Assembly (NCBI GenBank): GCA_963717945.1 | Contig: CAVQXT010000007.1 | Location: 620,001-684,000 of the forward strand | DNA length: 64,000 nucleotides | Direction: 5' to 3' | Source of the DNA: FEN-299 sp963717945 | GTDB lineage: Bacteria > Acidobacteriota > Vicinamibacteria > Vicinamibacterales > Fen-181 | Shown here: positions 39,802 through 48,310 of the stretch, in pieces | How the letters are laid out: the number at the start of each line of letters is the position of its first letter | How positions within the stretch are numbered: position 1 is the first letter of the stretch | The notes under the pieces: generated by a model | The model's database searches: none | Seen by the model: the letters and a program-made list of their open reading frames with translations, nothing else | What the model was told of the DNA's origin: nothing | Program-made: the position numbers and the translations under genes

Positions 39802-40326
39802 ATGCATGGTCCACGCGACGCGCTGCGCGACCTGTTCCTGCAGGTGTTCCCGAAGTCGCTCTGGGTCTATCACGTGAATGCCGGGTCCTGCAACGGCTGC
39901 GACATCGAGGTGATCGACGTCCTCACGCCGTACTACGACGCGGAGCGATTCGGCATCAAGCTGGTCGGATCGCCGCGGCACGCCGACGTGCTGCTGGTCT
40001 CCGGTCCGGTGACGCGGCAGATCGTGCCGCACCTGAAACGGTTGTGGGACGCGGTCCCGGCGCCGAAGCTGGTGTTCGCCGTCGGCGCCTGCGCGTGCGG
40101 CGGCGGCATCTGGCACGACACCTATGCCGTCGTCGGCGGCGCCAACAAGGTGCTGCCGGTCGACTACTACATCCCCGGGTGCCCGCCACGGCCGGAGGCG
40201 ATCGTCTACGGCGTCGCGCTGGCGCTCGGGCTGGTGTCGAAGAAGGTGGCGGCCAGGCACCTGTCGGACGAGTTCTTCGAGGAGTACGGGCGGCTCAACC
40301 CGACGCGTCCAGCCGAAGCGCCCTGA
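39802..40326 (+). CDS. [NiFe] hydrogenase group 4 small subunit (NuoB family)
   Basis: A 174-residue NuoB-like protein that holds the cluster next to the active site. All four ligands are present: NAGSCNGCDIE, GACACGGGIW and IPGCPPRP. The stretch YYDAERFGIKLVGSPRHADV is shared with the small subunit at 7008-7537, in which these cysteines are replaced. GGTGGAG lies just before the ATG. It is the last gene of the operon and is followed by 51-bp repeats. Confidence 0.93.
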   Translation: MHGPRDALRDLFLQVFPKSLWVYHVNAGSCNGCDIEVIDVLTPYYDAERFGIKLVGSPRHADVLLVSGPVTRQIVPHLKRLWDAVPAPKLVFAVGACACGGGIWHDTYAVVGGANKVLPVDYYIPGCPPRPEAIVYGVALALGLVSKKVAARHLSDEFFEEYGRLNPTRPAEAP

Positions 40327-40333
40327 TTGCGGC

Positions 40334-40457
40334 AGGGCGACCCTTCAGGGTTGCCTCAGACACGGCGAGTCCGCGGGCGGGTGTAGGGCGACCCTTCAGG
40401 GTTGCCTCAGACACGGCGAGTCCGCGGGCGGGTGTAGGGCGACCCTTCAGGGTTGCC
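40334..40457. repeat. 51-bp tandem repeat, two full copies and one partial
   Basis: Units start at 40334, 40385 and 40436. Each opens with AGGGCGACCCTTCAGGGTTG, an imperfect hairpin (ACCCT/AGGGT), followed by a 30-base linker, identical in the two full copies. The partial copy ends just before the regulator's ribosome site. It is distinct from family A. Confidence 0.9.
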
Positions 40458-40477
40458 GCGTCAAGGAGACCACCATC

Positions 40478-40897
40478 ATGGCCAGGATCCTGATGATCGA
40501 CGACGACTCCGACATCGTCCAGGCCGCGCGGATTCCCCTGGAGGCGGCCGGCCACGAGTTCCAGTCCGCCGCGAGCGGCGCCGAGGGGCTGCGCCTGGCC
40601 CGGGCGATCCTCCCCGATCTGATCATCCTCGACGTCATGATGGAGTCCTACACGGCGGGCTTTCACGTGTCCCTGAGCCTTCGGGACCCGTCCCCGGACT
40701 CGCTGTATGCGGCGTGCCGGGACACGCCGATCCTCATGCTCACCGCCATTCACACGACCACGCCTCTGCGGTTCGCGCCCGACCAGGACTACCTGCCTGT
40801 GGACGCGTTCCTCGAGAAGTCGGCCGGCCCGGAGGCCCTGGTGGCCGCCGTGGAACAGTTGCTCGCGAAGAGCCGCAAGGAGGCCGTCCGGCCGTGA
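40478..40897 (+). CDS. Receiver-only response regulator
   Basis: A 139-residue receiver: Asp8-10, phosphorylation site Asp52 (LIILDVMME), Thr89 and Lys114 (FLEKS rather than the usual FLEKP). It shares ILMIDDD, SYTAGFHVSLSLRD and RFAPDQDYLPVDAF with the regulator at 25471-25881. No DNA-binding domain. AAGGAG lies eight bases before the ATG. Its stop overlaps the kinase start (GTGA), so the two are a functional pair. Confidence 0.9.
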   Translation: MARILMIDDDSDIVQAARIPLEAAGHEFQSAASGAEGLRLARAILPDLIILDVMMESYTAGFHVSLSLRDPSPDSLYAACRDTPILMLTAIHTTTPLRFAPDQDYLPVDAFLEKSAGPEALVAAVEQLLAKSRKEAVRP

Positions 40898-42828
40898 CCG
40901 AGATCGACGTCAACCGGCTCGGCGTCTTCCCGGCGCCTCCGGCAAGCGAGCCCCGGCCCGGGGCAGACCGGGACGGGGGCGGCCAGCCTGGGCCGTCGAT
41001 GGAGACGATGGCGGATCTGGAACTGGCGAGCAGCGTGGCCTGGCTGATCCGGCTGCGCTGGATTGCCGGCGGCGGCGTGGTGCTCGCCACGCTGGTCGGC
41101 GCCAGGCTCGTCGGGCTGCCCCTGGCGGAGCGGCCGCTCTCCCTCATCGGGCTGGGCATCATCGCGTATAACGCGGTGTTCCGTTTCGCGCCCGACCGGT
41201 TGCCGGGCCGGCCCGTCGCGTCGCTGCCCGTCCTCCAGTGGTTCGCGCGCGTCCAGGTCGGGATGGACTGGGTGGCCACGGCCGCGCTCATCCACTTCAC
41301 GGGCGGGATCGAGAGCCCCGCCATCACGTTCTTCCTCTTCCACATCACGATCTCGTCGCTCCTGCTGCCGCACCGGCGGGGATTCCTCTACGTCGGGCTG
41401 GCGCCCGTGCTGGTCGGCGGCGTCGCCGCCGGCGAATACACCGGCCTGTTGCGGCACGTCCCGTTCGTCGGGGGTGCCGGTTTCGCCAGCCCTGTGTACA
41501 TCTCCACGGTCCTCTCGTTCTTCACCGGGTCGGCGTACGCGATGGCCTACTTCGCGATGTGGATCTCGCGGCGGCTGCGCCGGCGGGAGCACGAGATCGC
41601 CGGCCTCTACGAAAGCGTGAGGCTCAGCACCTCGACGCTCGAACTCCCGCTGGTGCTCGACCGTCTCACCGAGGCGGTGGTCAAGGCGCTGCGCTGCAAG
41701 GCGGCGTCGATCCGGCTGCTCGACAGGGCCGGCCGCCTCGACACCGTGGCCACGCACGGGCTGAGCGACGCCTACAAGGGCAAGGCGCCCATGGACCTCG
41801 GCAAGGCGCTGGTGGACCGCGAGGTGCTCTCCGGCAGGGTAGTGCTCGTGGCCGACGCGGCCACCGATTCGCGCGTCTACCACCCGCAGGAAGTGCAGGC
41901 CGAGGGGATCGCGTCGATGCTGTGCGCGCCGCTCCTGGGCAAGCGTGGCGCCATCGGCGTGCTGCGGGCGTACGGCGGTGCCGGCCACCGGTTCACGGAT
42001 GACGACGGGACGTTCCTGGCGGCCGTGGGGGCCCACGGCGCGGTGGCGATCGAGAACGCCGAGGCCTACGACGTGCTGCGCACGCTCGATCGCGAGACGT
42101 CCCGGTTCGTCCGGATCGTGACGCACGAGCTGCGCTCGCCGCTCCAGGTGACGCAGAATCTGATGGCCGTCCTGCGCGGCGGCTACACCGGGCCGCTCAA
42201 CGAGCGCCAGGTCGATCTCGTCGATCGCGCGCGGCGCCGCATGGCCTTCCTCGAGACGCTCGTGGACGACCTGCTCGACCTCGCCGCGGGCCGGACCGAC
42301 GTCCGCGGCGCGAAGTCGGCCCAGGGCCTGGTGCGCCTCGCCGACATCGTCGGCGGCGTGTGCGCGAGGTTCGAGGCCGCCTGTCGGGCCAAGGGGCTGT
42401 CGCTCGAGTTCTCCTGCCCAGACGAGAGCCTCTCGGTCTGGTCCGACGAGGCGGAAATCGACCGGCTGGCCGACAACCTGGTGGGCAACGCGGTGAAGTA
42501 CACGCGGGAGGGCTCCGTGCGCGTCGTGGTCGCCCGGGACGAGGAGACGGCGCGAATCGTCGTGACCGACACGGGGATCGGGATCCCGTCCGACGATCAG
42601 CCGCGGCTATTCCAGGAGTTCTTCCGGGCGAGGAATGCGAAGGAGATGGAGGAGCACGGCACGGGGCTCGGCCTGACGATCGTCCGTGACCTCGTGACGA
42701 AATACGGCGGGCGCGTCACGATCGACAGCGCCGAGAACCAGGGAACCACCGTCTCGGTGGCGTTGCCGCTCGCCCGGGAGGCCGCGGCCGTCACTGTCCA
42801 CGAGGGGGCCGGACCGGACGCCGAGTGA
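40894..42828 (+). CDS. Membrane sensor histidine kinase with GAF domain
   Basis: A 644-residue kinase. After about 45 polar residues come roughly six membrane segments (about 50-215; for example GVVLATLVGARLVGL), then a GAF domain (about 240-385, ALRCKAASIRLLDRAGRLDTVA; SMLCAPLLGKRGAIGVLRAYGG), the H-box RIVTHELRSPLQ (His411), N-box DNLVGNAVKYT, G1 DTGIGIP and G2 GTGLGLTIV. The kinase core resembles that at 24714-25454, including GHAGPL/GGYTGPL after the H-box. Its signal is unknown. Confidence 0.9.
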   Translation: MTEIDVNRLGVFPAPPASEPRPGADRDGGGQPGPSMETMADLELASSVAWLIRLRWIAGGGVVLATLVGARLVGLPLAERPLSLIGLGIIAYNAVFRFAPDRLPGRPVASLPVLQWFARVQVGMDWVATAALIHFTGGIESPAITFFLFHITISSLLLPHRRGFLYVGLAPVLVGGVAAGEYTGLLRHVPFVGGAGFASPVYISTVLSFFTGSAYAMAYFAMWISRRLRRREHEIAGLYESVRLSTSTLELPLVLDRLTEAVVKALRCKAASIRLLDRAGRLDTVATHGLSDAYKGKAPMDLGKALVDREVLSGRVVLVADAATDSRVYHPQEVQAEGIASMLCAPLLGKRGAIGVLRAYGGAGHRFTDDDGTFLAAVGAHGAVAIENAEAYDVLRTLDRETSRFVRIVTHELRSPLQVTQNLMAVLRGGYTGPLNERQVDLVDRARRRMAFLETLVDDLLDLAAGRTDVRGAKSAQGLVRLADIVGGVCARFEAACRAKGLSLEFSCPDESLSVWSDEAEIDRLADNLVGNAVKYTREGSVRVVVARDEETARIVVTDTGIGIPSDDQPRLFQEFFRARNAKEMEEHGTGLGLTIVRDLVTKYGGRVTIDSAENQGTTVSVALPLAREAAAVTVHEGAGPDAE

Positions 42829-42844
42829 CCGCTTCAAACCTCTG

Positions 42845-44146
42845 ATGAAGGCGCTCAAGCGGAATCGCCCGCTCAAGACGGCCAGCGCTCCGGCGCGAGT
42901 GGAGCGGTTCTTTGCCGAGCTCGGCCCCGGGTTGATCACCGGGGCGGCGGATGACGACCCCTCCGGCATCTCCACGTATTCGGTGACGGGCGCGTCGTTT
43001 GGCTATGCGCCGCTGTGGATCGCCCTCTGCTCCTTTCCGCTCATGGTGTCGGTGCAACTGATGTGTGCGCGACTGGGCATGGTGACCGGGAAAGGTCTCG
43101 CGGGCGCGATCCGGATCCGGTACTCGCGCTGGGTGCTGTGGGGGGCGTGCTCGCTGCTGGTGGTGGCCAACGTCATCAACATCGGCGCCGATCTCGCAGG
43201 CATGGCCGAGGCGACAGAGCTCGTGACCGGCCTCGACCATCGGGCGTTGATCCCGGCCTACGGCGTCGTGATCGTCCTGCTGCTCTTCTTTTCGTCGTAC
43301 CGGCAGATCGCTCGCGTCTTCAAATGGCTGACGCTGGTGCTCTTCGCCTACGTCGGGGCGGGCATTCTGGCCCAACCCGCGTGGGGGACGGCACTGCGGG
43401 CGACCCTCATCCCGCACATCGAATGGTCGGCACGGTACTTCTCCGTCCTCGTGGGCGTGCTCGGGACGACCATCTCGCCGTATCTGTTCTTCTGGCAGGC
43501 GGCGGAGGAAGTGGAGGAGGAGCGGGCCATGGGGCGCGGCACCGAGCGACAACGCCAGGGCGCGACAAAGAAAGAGCTGCGCCGCTCGTTCATCGACGTC
43601 CTCGTCGGCATGTTGTTCTCGAACGTCGTCATGTACTTCGTCATCCTGACGACCGCGGCCACGCTGCATCACAGTGGGCAGACGAATATCACCACGGCCC
43701 GCGAGGCCGCCGAGGCGCTGCGCCCGCTGGCGGGCCCGGCCGCCTATTGGCTCTTCACATTGGGACTGGTCGGAACGGGGATGCTCGGCGTGCCGGTTCT
43801 CGCCGGGTCCTGCGCCTATACGATCGCGGAAGCCTCGCGCTGGCGCGGGTCGCTCGAAGACAGGCCGAACAGCGCGCGCCGCTTCTATGCGGTCGTGGCC
43901 GTCGCGGTGCTCGTCGGCCTCCTGCTCAATATCGTCGGCCTCAACGCGGTGGCCATGCTCTTCTGGTCCGCGGTGGTGAACGGCGTGCTGGCGCCGCCGC
44001 TGATCGTCCTGGTCCTGCTCCTGACGAGCAGTCGGGCCGTGATGGGGACGCGGGCCAATCCGCCGCTCCTTCGTTGGCTCGGCTGGGCCACCGCTGCGAC
44101 GATGAGCGCCGCCGCCGTCGCGATGCTCGTTACGGCCTGGCGGTAA
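42845..44146 (+). CDS. NRAMP-family divalent metal transporter-like protein
   Basis: A 433-residue polytopic protein of the NRAMP fold. In TM1 the metal motif DPGN reads DDPSGIST, and in TM6 the usual MPH-type motif reads GTTISPYLFFWQAAEEVEEE. Both changes are characteristic of an NRAMP-related group whose substrate is uncertain, so Mn/Fe transport should not be assumed. Loops such as SSYRQIARVFKWLTLVLFAYVGA are family-typical. It starts 16 bases after the kinase stop and may be on the same transcript. Confidence 0.82.
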   Translation: MKALKRNRPLKTASAPARVERFFAELGPGLITGAADDDPSGISTYSVTGASFGYAPLWIALCSFPLMVSVQLMCARLGMVTGKGLAGAIRIRYSRWVLWGACSLLVVANVINIGADLAGMAEATELVTGLDHRALIPAYGVVIVLLLFFSSYRQIARVFKWLTLVLFAYVGAGILAQPAWGTALRATLIPHIEWSARYFSVLVGVLGTTISPYLFFWQAAEEVEEERAMGRGTERQRQGATKKELRRSFIDVLVGMLFSNVVMYFVILTTAATLHHSGQTNITTAREAAEALRPLAGPAAYWLFTLGLVGTGMLGVPVLAGSCAYTIAEASRWRGSLEDRPNSARRFYAVVAVAVLVGLLLNIVGLNAVAMLFWSAVVNGVLAPPLIVLVLLLTSSRAVMGTRANPPLLRWLGWATAATMSAAAVAMLVTAWR

Positions 44147-44286
44147 TCCGTCGTGATCGTGGTGCGCCCGCTCTCTGGTCGGCGTGGGTGGTCGACGTCT
44201 CACGGGTGATTCGCGTCCGCGCCGAGCGCCCGGACCCACTCCTCCGGTGACATGTGGCCGGGCGCTCCTTCAGGATCCCGCCTCCA

Positions 44287-45072
44287 CTACCGGACGATCA
44301 CCTGGACGCTGAAGATCGAGCCCAGGACGGCGTCCAGCATCGTGCCCCTGCCGTTGACATACATGCCGAATTCGGAGTGCCTGCCGTAGCCGTCTTCGTA
44401 GCCGCGACGGAAGCCCTCGCGGAAATAGAAGTTGTAGTCGTCCCGATCGACGTAGAAGCCGCCGTAGCCGTAGTTGGCATCGCGATAGGCAAACGAGGCC
44501 TCGTAGTTGGACGGCGAGCGGTCCATGCGATCGGCCTCCCCGAAGCGATAGCCCTGGTCATAACCGTAGTTGACGGCCTGCTTGAGCAGGTTCACGCCGT
44601 ACTGATTGGTCTCGTAGACGTGGCCTCCACGGGAGTACCGGAAGTTCGCGGGCGTGGAGAAGTAGGGGTCTCGGCCATAGCGGCCGGGCCTCTGACGCTG
44701 GACGGTCAGCTGCTGCTGATGGAGGCGCTGCACGTACTGTTGCTGGACGGTGTACTGTGCGCGCCGGTTCTCGTGCTGCAGCTGGGCGGTCTGCGGCTGT
44801 GCCGCACGCTGCTGCTGATTCAGATGATCGCGGTACTGCGTCAGGCGCTGTTGCTGTTGATTGACCAGCGCCTGCTGGCGCTGCTTGGCCTGGGCCTGCT
44901 CCTGCTTCTTCTGCGCCTGCTCCTGCTTCTTCTGCGCCTGCTGCTGCTTCTGCTGTTCCCTCTGTGACTGACCCTGTCGGGGCGTTGCGTAAGCCGATAC
45001 GCTCAGCCCGAGCAGCGCCACCGCACCGATGCTCGCTGCTACCGCCAGCCGATTCACGATGTTGACTCTCAT
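44287..45072 (-). CDS. Exported glutamine-rich coiled-coil protein
   Basis: A 261-residue exported protein of unknown function. After the signal peptide (MRVNIVNRLAVAASIGAVAL) residues about 30-125 are a Gln/Lys-rich coiled coil (QKKQEQAQKKQEQAQAKQ). The C-terminal 130 residues are rich in Tyr, Gly and Arg with repeats such as YGYDQGYRFGEADR, YREGFRRGYEDGYGR, a pattern seen in stress-related surface or periplasmic proteins. Two earlier in-frame ATGs (45084, 45096) exist; I chose the one behind GAGGTGG, giving a normal signal peptide. Confidence 0.7.
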   Translation of the reverse strand: MRVNIVNRLAVAASIGAVALLGLSVSAYATPRQGQSQREQQKQQQAQKKQEQAQKKQEQAQAKQRQQALVNQQQQRLTQYRDHLNQQQRAAQPQTAQLQHENRRAQYTVQQQYVQRLHQQQLTVQRQRPGRYGRDPYFSTPANFRYSRGGHVYETNQYGVNLLKQAVNYGYDQGYRFGEADRMDRSPSNYEASFAYRDANYGYGGFYVDRDDYNFYFREGFRRGYEDGYGRHSEFGMYVNGRGTMLDAVLGSIFSVQVIVR

Positions 45073-45371
45073 TACCCACCTCATTGCCTGGTCCATTACC
45101 TGGAGGCGGCCCCTTGGACCAGGGACCGCCTGTAACTACTTTGACGTCGGTCGCCCATCACGCGAGGATGGGAGGAGATGCCACACGCACCATAGAGCGT
45201 AGGGCTCTTCCGGCGGCGCGTCTGTGCTGTAGAGCACATTCGCGCCGACAATTCGTCACGTTGGCAAACGACTGTCTGTCCGGCTCCGGGCGTGATGTGT
45301 GTGGCCGAGCCACCCATCACGTGTGGCGTGATCAGGCATGTGGATGGGGTGGCTCACGCGGGCGTGCCTGG
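45073..45371. other. 299-base intergenic region
   Basis: It lies upstream of the Gln-rich protein gene and downstream of phosphoglucomutase, both on the minus strand. I see no coding region, RNA gene or convincing promoter. Confidence 0.5.
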
Positions 45372-47060
45372 TCAGGATGCGACGTCTCGGTCCTTCCCCG
45401 ACGACGCCGCCAGCGTCTTGCTGACGATGGTCTGGGCTTCCTCCAGGATGCGGCGCAGATGGTCCGCTCCCCGGAAGCTCTCCGCATAGATCTTGTAGAT
45501 GTCCTCGGTTCCTGACGGACGCGCGGCGAACCATCCGCTCTTGGCGATGACCTTCACTCCGCCGAGGGGCGCGCCGTTGCCCGGCGCGCGGGTGAGAACC
45601 GTCTGGATCGTCTCACCCGCCAACTCGGTGAGCGTGACCTGCCGGGGTGAGAGCTTCGCCAGCAGGGCCTTCTGATCCGGAGTGGCTGGCGCTTCGACAC
45701 GGTCGTAGGCCGGCTCACCGAACTCGTGGGTGAGGTCGCGGTAGATGTCGCCGGGATCACGGCCCAGCCGGGCGGTGATCTCCGCCGCCAGCAAGGCCGG
45801 GACCATGCCGTCCTTGTCGGTCGTCCACACGGCGCCATCGAGACGCGCAAACGAGGCTCCCGCGCTCTCTTCGCCCGCGAAACACAGCGAACCGTCGAGC
45901 AGGCCGCCGACGAACCATTTGAAGCCCACCGGCACCTCGTAGAGCCTCCGGCCCAGCTTCGCGGTCACGCGATCGATCATCTGGCTGCTCACCACCGTCT
46001 TGCCGATCGCCGCGTCCCCGCGCCACTGCGGCCGGTGCTGGAGCAGGTAGGCGATAGCCACCGACAGGTAATGGTTCGGCGGCAGAAGTCCGGCGCTTCG
46101 AGTCACGATACCGTGCCGATCGTGGTCGGTGTCGCACGCCCACGCGACGTCGAAGCGATCCTTGATGTCGATCAACCGCCGCATCGCATAGGGCGAGGAG
46201 GGGTCCATGCGAATCTGGCCGTCCCAATCCACGGTCATGAACCGGAACGTCGGATCGACGACGTCGCTGACGACGGTGAGGTTCAGCCCGTAGCGTTCGG
46301 CGAGAGGCCCCCAGTAGTGGACCCCGGCGCCTCCAAGGGGATCCACGCCGAGGCCGATGGTTGCGCCGCGAATGGCGTCCATGTCGATCACGTGGCCGAG
46401 GTCGCCGATGTAAGCCGCCTGGTAGTCGTGCCGATGGGTGGTGCCGGCACGAAGGGCCTTCTCGTACGGGGTCCGGCGCACCCCCCGAAGTCCGGCCGCG
46501 AGGAACTCGTTCGCCCTGGCCCCAATCCAGTCCGTGACGTCGGCGTCCGCCGGCCCGCCGTTGGGCGGGTTGTACTTGAAGCCGCCGTCATGGGGCGGGT
46601 TGTGCGAGGGCGTGATCACGATGCCGTCGGCGAAGCCGCTCTGACGCCCCCGGTTGTAGGTGAGAATCGCATGCGAGATGGCGGGTGTCGGCGTGTAGGC
46701 GTCCCGCTCGGCGAGCATGACGTCCACACCGTTGGCCGCCAGGACCTCGAGCGCGCTGGCGAGCGCCGGCACCGACAGCGCGTGCGTGTCCATCCCGAGA
46801 AACAGCGGGCCGTCGATCCGATGCTGCGCTCGGTACAGGCAAATCGCCTGGCTGATGGCCAGGATGTGCCACTCGTTGAACGCCCTGTGGAACGACGATC
46901 CGCGATGCCCGGAGGTGCCGAAGGCCACCCGTTGCGCCGGGACCGACGGATCGGGCACGTCGGCGTAGTAGGCGGTGACGAGCCGCGGCACGTCAACCAG
47001 CATTCCGGGGGCCGGTGGCTGTCCGGCCAATGGACTGACGTTCAGTGATCCCCCGTCCAT
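45372..47060 (-). CDS. pgm: Phosphoglucomutase, alpha-D-glucose type
   Basis: A 562-residue enzyme that interconverts glucose 1-phosphate and glucose 6-phosphate, the link to glycogen and glucan synthesis. All family sites are present: FGTSGHRGSSFH, the phosphoserine loop TPSHNPPHDGGFKYNPPNGG, the Mg loop DTDHDRHG, sugar-binding GEESAG and phosphate-binding RPSGTEDIYKIYAES. Length is normal. The start ATG has no clear ribosome site. A UDP-glucose-using glucan synthase gene lies in the same window. Confidence 0.95.
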   Translation of the reverse strand: MDGGSLNVSPLAGQPPAPGMLVDVPRLVTAYYADVPDPSVPAQRVAFGTSGHRGSSFHRAFNEWHILAISQAICLYRAQHRIDGPLFLGMDTHALSVPALASALEVLAANGVDVMLAERDAYTPTPAISHAILTYNRGRQSGFADGIVITPSHNPPHDGGFKYNPPNGGPADADVTDWIGARANEFLAAGLRGVRRTPYEKALRAGTTHRHDYQAAYIGDLGHVIDMDAIRGATIGLGVDPLGGAGVHYWGPLAERYGLNLTVVSDVVDPTFRFMTVDWDGQIRMDPSSPYAMRRLIDIKDRFDVAWACDTDHDRHGIVTRSAGLLPPNHYLSVAIAYLLQHRPQWRGDAAIGKTVVSSQMIDRVTAKLGRRLYEVPVGFKWFVGGLLDGSLCFAGEESAGASFARLDGAVWTTDKDGMVPALLAAEITARLGRDPGDIYRDLTHEFGEPAYDRVEAPATPDQKALLAKLSPRQVTLTELAGETIQTVLTRAPGNGAPLGGVKVIAKSGWFAARPSGTEDIYKIYAESFRGADHLRRILEEAQTIVSKTLAASSGKDRDVAS

Positions 47061-47098
47061 GACTTCACGGCGCGAGCCTTCTCCGCCTGTCGCGCCGC

Positions 47099-47239
47099 CT
47101 ACCGGCCTCGCAGGAAGTGCAGCACGAGCACGATGAGCCCCACGACGAGCACGACGTGAAGCATGGCTGTGGTGATGTGAAACGCGAAGAACCCGAGCAG
47201 CCACAGGACAATCAGCACCAGGGCAATTGTCGCCAGCAT
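47099..47239 (-). CDS. Lmo0937-family small membrane protein
   Basis: A 46-residue protein with two hydrophobic helices separated by FHITTAML: MLATIALVLIVLWLLGFFAF and HVVLVVGLIVLVLHFLRGR. This is the pattern of the Lmo0937 family, tiny membrane proteins often near stress genes. GGAG lies eight bases before the ATG. It lies 38 bases upstream of phosphoglucomutase on the same strand, so co-transcription is likely. Confidence 0.8.
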   Translation of the reverse strand: MLATIALVLIVLWLLGFFAFHITTAMLHVVLVVGLIVLVLHFLRGR

Positions 47240-47429
47240 CTCTTCATCTCCTCAGGTCCGGTTACGCGAGTGGACGCCTGCAGTCAGAAACCCCTGGAAG
47301 TCCATCATCGGCTGGACGCCAGGGCGGAAGCTGTCCAATACCGCACAGCCTCGATGAGAGAGTCGAGCGAGTCCGCCAGCCGCCAGCGCGTGACGTCTGC
47401 GGTTGCGTCGGTCGTCTCGCCTCCGCGCT

Positions 47430-48086
47430 TCAACGGGATTCTGTCGTGTCCTTGGCGGGACTCGCTTTCAGCACGAACCGGATGTCGAGCGCGTCCTTGA
47501 CCCGGACGGCCCCGCCCGCGGCGGTCACCGGCACCATGCCGAAGTCGGTCTGCTTCAGCGTGAAGGTTCCTTTCGCGGTGACGCGGCCGGACGCGTCAAC
47601 CGTCGCGTCGGTCCGGACTCTGACCGGGCGAGTCGTCCCGTGCACCGTCAGGTCGCCGTCGATCGTAAGGGTGGCGTCGTGCAGGCCGTGGAAGGCGGCA
47701 GACACCCGCCGGGATTGAAAGGTAATCTTCGGGTAGCGCCTGACGTCGAGCACCTGCTCACCCAGCATCGTCTGCTGCACGGCGGGCACGTCCGAGACCG
47801 CCTCGCCCGCGCCGGTCACGCGCAAGGCGGCGGCGTCGAACTCGAGCCAGACGCTGGCGTTCGGCCAGTCCGTCGGGTCGAACCGCACCCGGCCGCGCAC
47901 GGCCGGCGCCTCGACTTCGTGGGCATGACCGGCGAACTTCAGCAGCCCCGCCTTTCCGACCAGGATCACCACCTGGCTGTCGCGGGCGTCGATCGTCAGC
48001 AGCGTCTCGCCGTGGCCGGCCGGCGCCGCCGTCTGCGCGACCAGCCAGGCCGCGACCGTCGCATCCTTCCATGACATATGCCGCAT
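47430..48086 (-). CDS. YceI family protein, second copy
   Basis: A 218-residue YceI-like lipocalin-fold protein: LLKFAGHAHEVEAPAVRGRVRF, EQVLDVRRYPKITFQSRRV, LTIDGDLTVHGTTRPVRV and KQTDFGM. GAGGAGG lies seven bases before the ATG. No clear signal peptide; the N-terminus (MRHMSWKDATVAAWLVAQTA) is only mildly hydrophobic. It differs strongly from the YceI protein at 10488-11039 and has the HAHEVE form found beside cytochrome b561-type genes elsewhere. Confidence 0.85.
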   Translation of the reverse strand: MRHMSWKDATVAAWLVAQTAAPAGHGETLLTIDARDSQVVILVGKAGLLKFAGHAHEVEAPAVRGRVRFDPTDWPNASVWLEFDAAALRVTGAGEAVSDVPAVQQTMLGEQVLDVRRYPKITFQSRRVSAAFHGLHDATLTIDGDLTVHGTTRPVRVRTDATVDASGRVTAKGTFTLKQTDFGMVPVTAAGGAVRVKDALDIRFVLKASPAKDTTESR

Positions 48087-48310
48087 GGTCGATCCTCCTC
48101 AACCCTGTCCTCGTGTGCAAGAGCAATGCTCGGGGCGACGAGGCGATCAAGCCTGCGTTTCCTGGGGTTGCGCCGGCGCACTTCGCACGCGCCACGTAAG
48201 TCCTTACGCCTTGCGTCGTCTGGCCCCCGGCCGGATGGCTCCACGAAGGCGTTCGCCAGCCGAACGGATCGGCACGCAACTTGCTCGGGTCGAGAGTGGG
48301 CGAGTGAGAC

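Noticed and set aside
40334..40457. Possible CRISPR array
   Set aside because: Units are contiguous and identical over the full 51 bases, with no unique spacers and no cas genes nearby.
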